Both the position numbers and the translations under genes were made by a program. From NCBI GenBank assembly GCA_026686845.1, contig JAIVEN010000044.1, positions 186,001-250,000 of the forward strand: a stretch of 64,000 bases of DNA, given 5' to 3'. How positions within the stretch are numbered: the first letter of the stretch is position 1; the number at the start of each line of letters is the position of its first letter. Source of the DNA: Adenanthera pavonina (lineage: Eukaryota; Streptophyta; Magnoliopsida; Fabales; Fabaceae). Positions 63,961 through 64,000 of this stretch are shown here, piece after piece. The notes below the pieces were generated by a model. That model saw only the letters and a program-made list of their open reading frames with translations. It searched no databases and was not told the DNA's origin.

Positions 63961-64000
63961 TGGAGGCTCTACGGAGGAGAATGCCACAAGATTTGGAATT

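Larger units (their letters stand above)
1..64000. repeat. Satellite DNA array, 336-bp unit, about 190 head-to-tail copies
   Basis: The same 336-bp sequence recurs from the first to the last base. For example, the block starting CCGACAT...CTCACACCAATTTGAG at 1 returns at 337, and the recognisable TTACTCACAACAA block returns every 336 bp or an exact multiple (near 1515, 1851, 2859, 3195 and on to 63692). All copies lie in the same orientation. No stretch of unique sequence longer than about 12 bp interrupts it, and both window ends cut through the array, so its true length is larger. Neighbouring copies differ by point substitutions and rare indels. The first unit is 41% G+C. A uniform array of units divisible into two nucleosome-sized halves is characteristic of eukaryotic centromeric or pericentromeric satellites; plant origin is the best guess. 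No protein-coding or RNA gene is supported anywhere in it. Confidence 0.97.
37000..64000. repeat. Right domain: more homogeneous units organised in short higher-order repeats
   Basis: I saw no copy of the GCTTTTATCCGACATAC or GATGAGATGAAC variants here. From about 48.9 kb on, a half-A/half-B junction TTTATGGGTCTTACTCAC becomes common, usually with GTAGGATGAAACGTG just after it. Earlier it occurs only sporadically (about 11926, 42169 and two near 44.85 and 45.5 kb). Units are arranged in local higher-order repeats of 2, 3, 4 and 7 units, listed separately. Confidence 0.7.

Noticed and set aside
1..64000. CRISPR array
   Set aside because: There is no short-repeat and unique-spacer pattern. The whole 336-bp period is repeated and no part of it is unique between copies.
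1..64000. Ribosomal DNA spacer or tRNA cluster
   Set aside because: No rRNA, tRNA or 5S-like sequence was seen in either strand of the unit.
1..64000. Telomeric repeats
   Set aside because: No runs of TTTAGGG or TTAGGG in tandem; single CCTAGGG occurrences are part of the unit.
1..64000. Human or primate alpha satellite
   Set aside because: The 168-bp half-unit length is similar to 171 bp, but I could not match characteristic alpha-satellite segments to either half.

Overview
The whole 64-kb window is one uninterrupted satellite DNA array. A unit of about 336 bp is repeated head-to-tail roughly 190 times (64000/336 = 190.5), always in the same orientation. I find no gene, RNA gene, transposable element, CRISPR array, operon or unique sequence. 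Open frames of about 87 codons recur every 336 bp (or a multiple) on the minus strand. They are by-products of the repeat: their variation shows no sign of protein-level constraint and many units lack them.

The 336-bp unit is itself an old dimer. Half A (about 167 bp) and half B (about 169 bp) can be aligned along most of their length. Shared landmarks are TTTAT followed by a CG-containing block and CTCACA-CAA, TTTTG, TCCA-x-x-TTT and a CAT/GCAT block. A monomer of about 168 bp is close to one nucleosome plus linker and is typical of centromeric satellites, especially in plants. The likeliest source is therefore a eukaryotic, probably plant, (peri)centromere. The species cannot be named from the sequence. 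The first unit is 41% G+C (139 of 336 bases).

Layout: (1) about 1-33 kb is a heterogeneous left domain in which two haplotypes of the B-to-A junction alternate (GCTTTTATCCGACATAC with GATGAGATGAAC, and GAGTTTATCCGACATCC with GATGACATAAAC or GATGAAATAAAC). It carries several long duplications of 0.4-2.4 kb at offsets of 3-10.4 kb. (2) About 33-37 kb is transitional. (3) About 37-64 kb is a right domain in which the first haplotype was not seen. It is organised into short, young higher-order repeats: 3-unit (1008 bp), 4-unit (1344 and 1356 bp), 2-unit (671 bp, four copies in a row) and 7-unit (2351 bp). An island at about 10.1-13.2 kb in the left domain carries units of right-domain type. One 451-bp piece of it is identical, as far as I can read, to 55116-55566, 45 kb away. 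A second block (784 bp, one difference) links 11.1-11.9 kb with 35.3-36.1 kb.

Phase is kept very well. Following the same landmark through the window, the register drifts by only about 15 bp over 190 units, and most of that comes from two 12-bp duplications, one 7-bp deletion and scattered 1-bp indels. The picture is an array evolving by unequal exchange or conversion, with local homogenisation and occasional long-range transfer. Coordinates of duplication boundaries were read by eye and are accurate to a few tens of bases unless given as exact.
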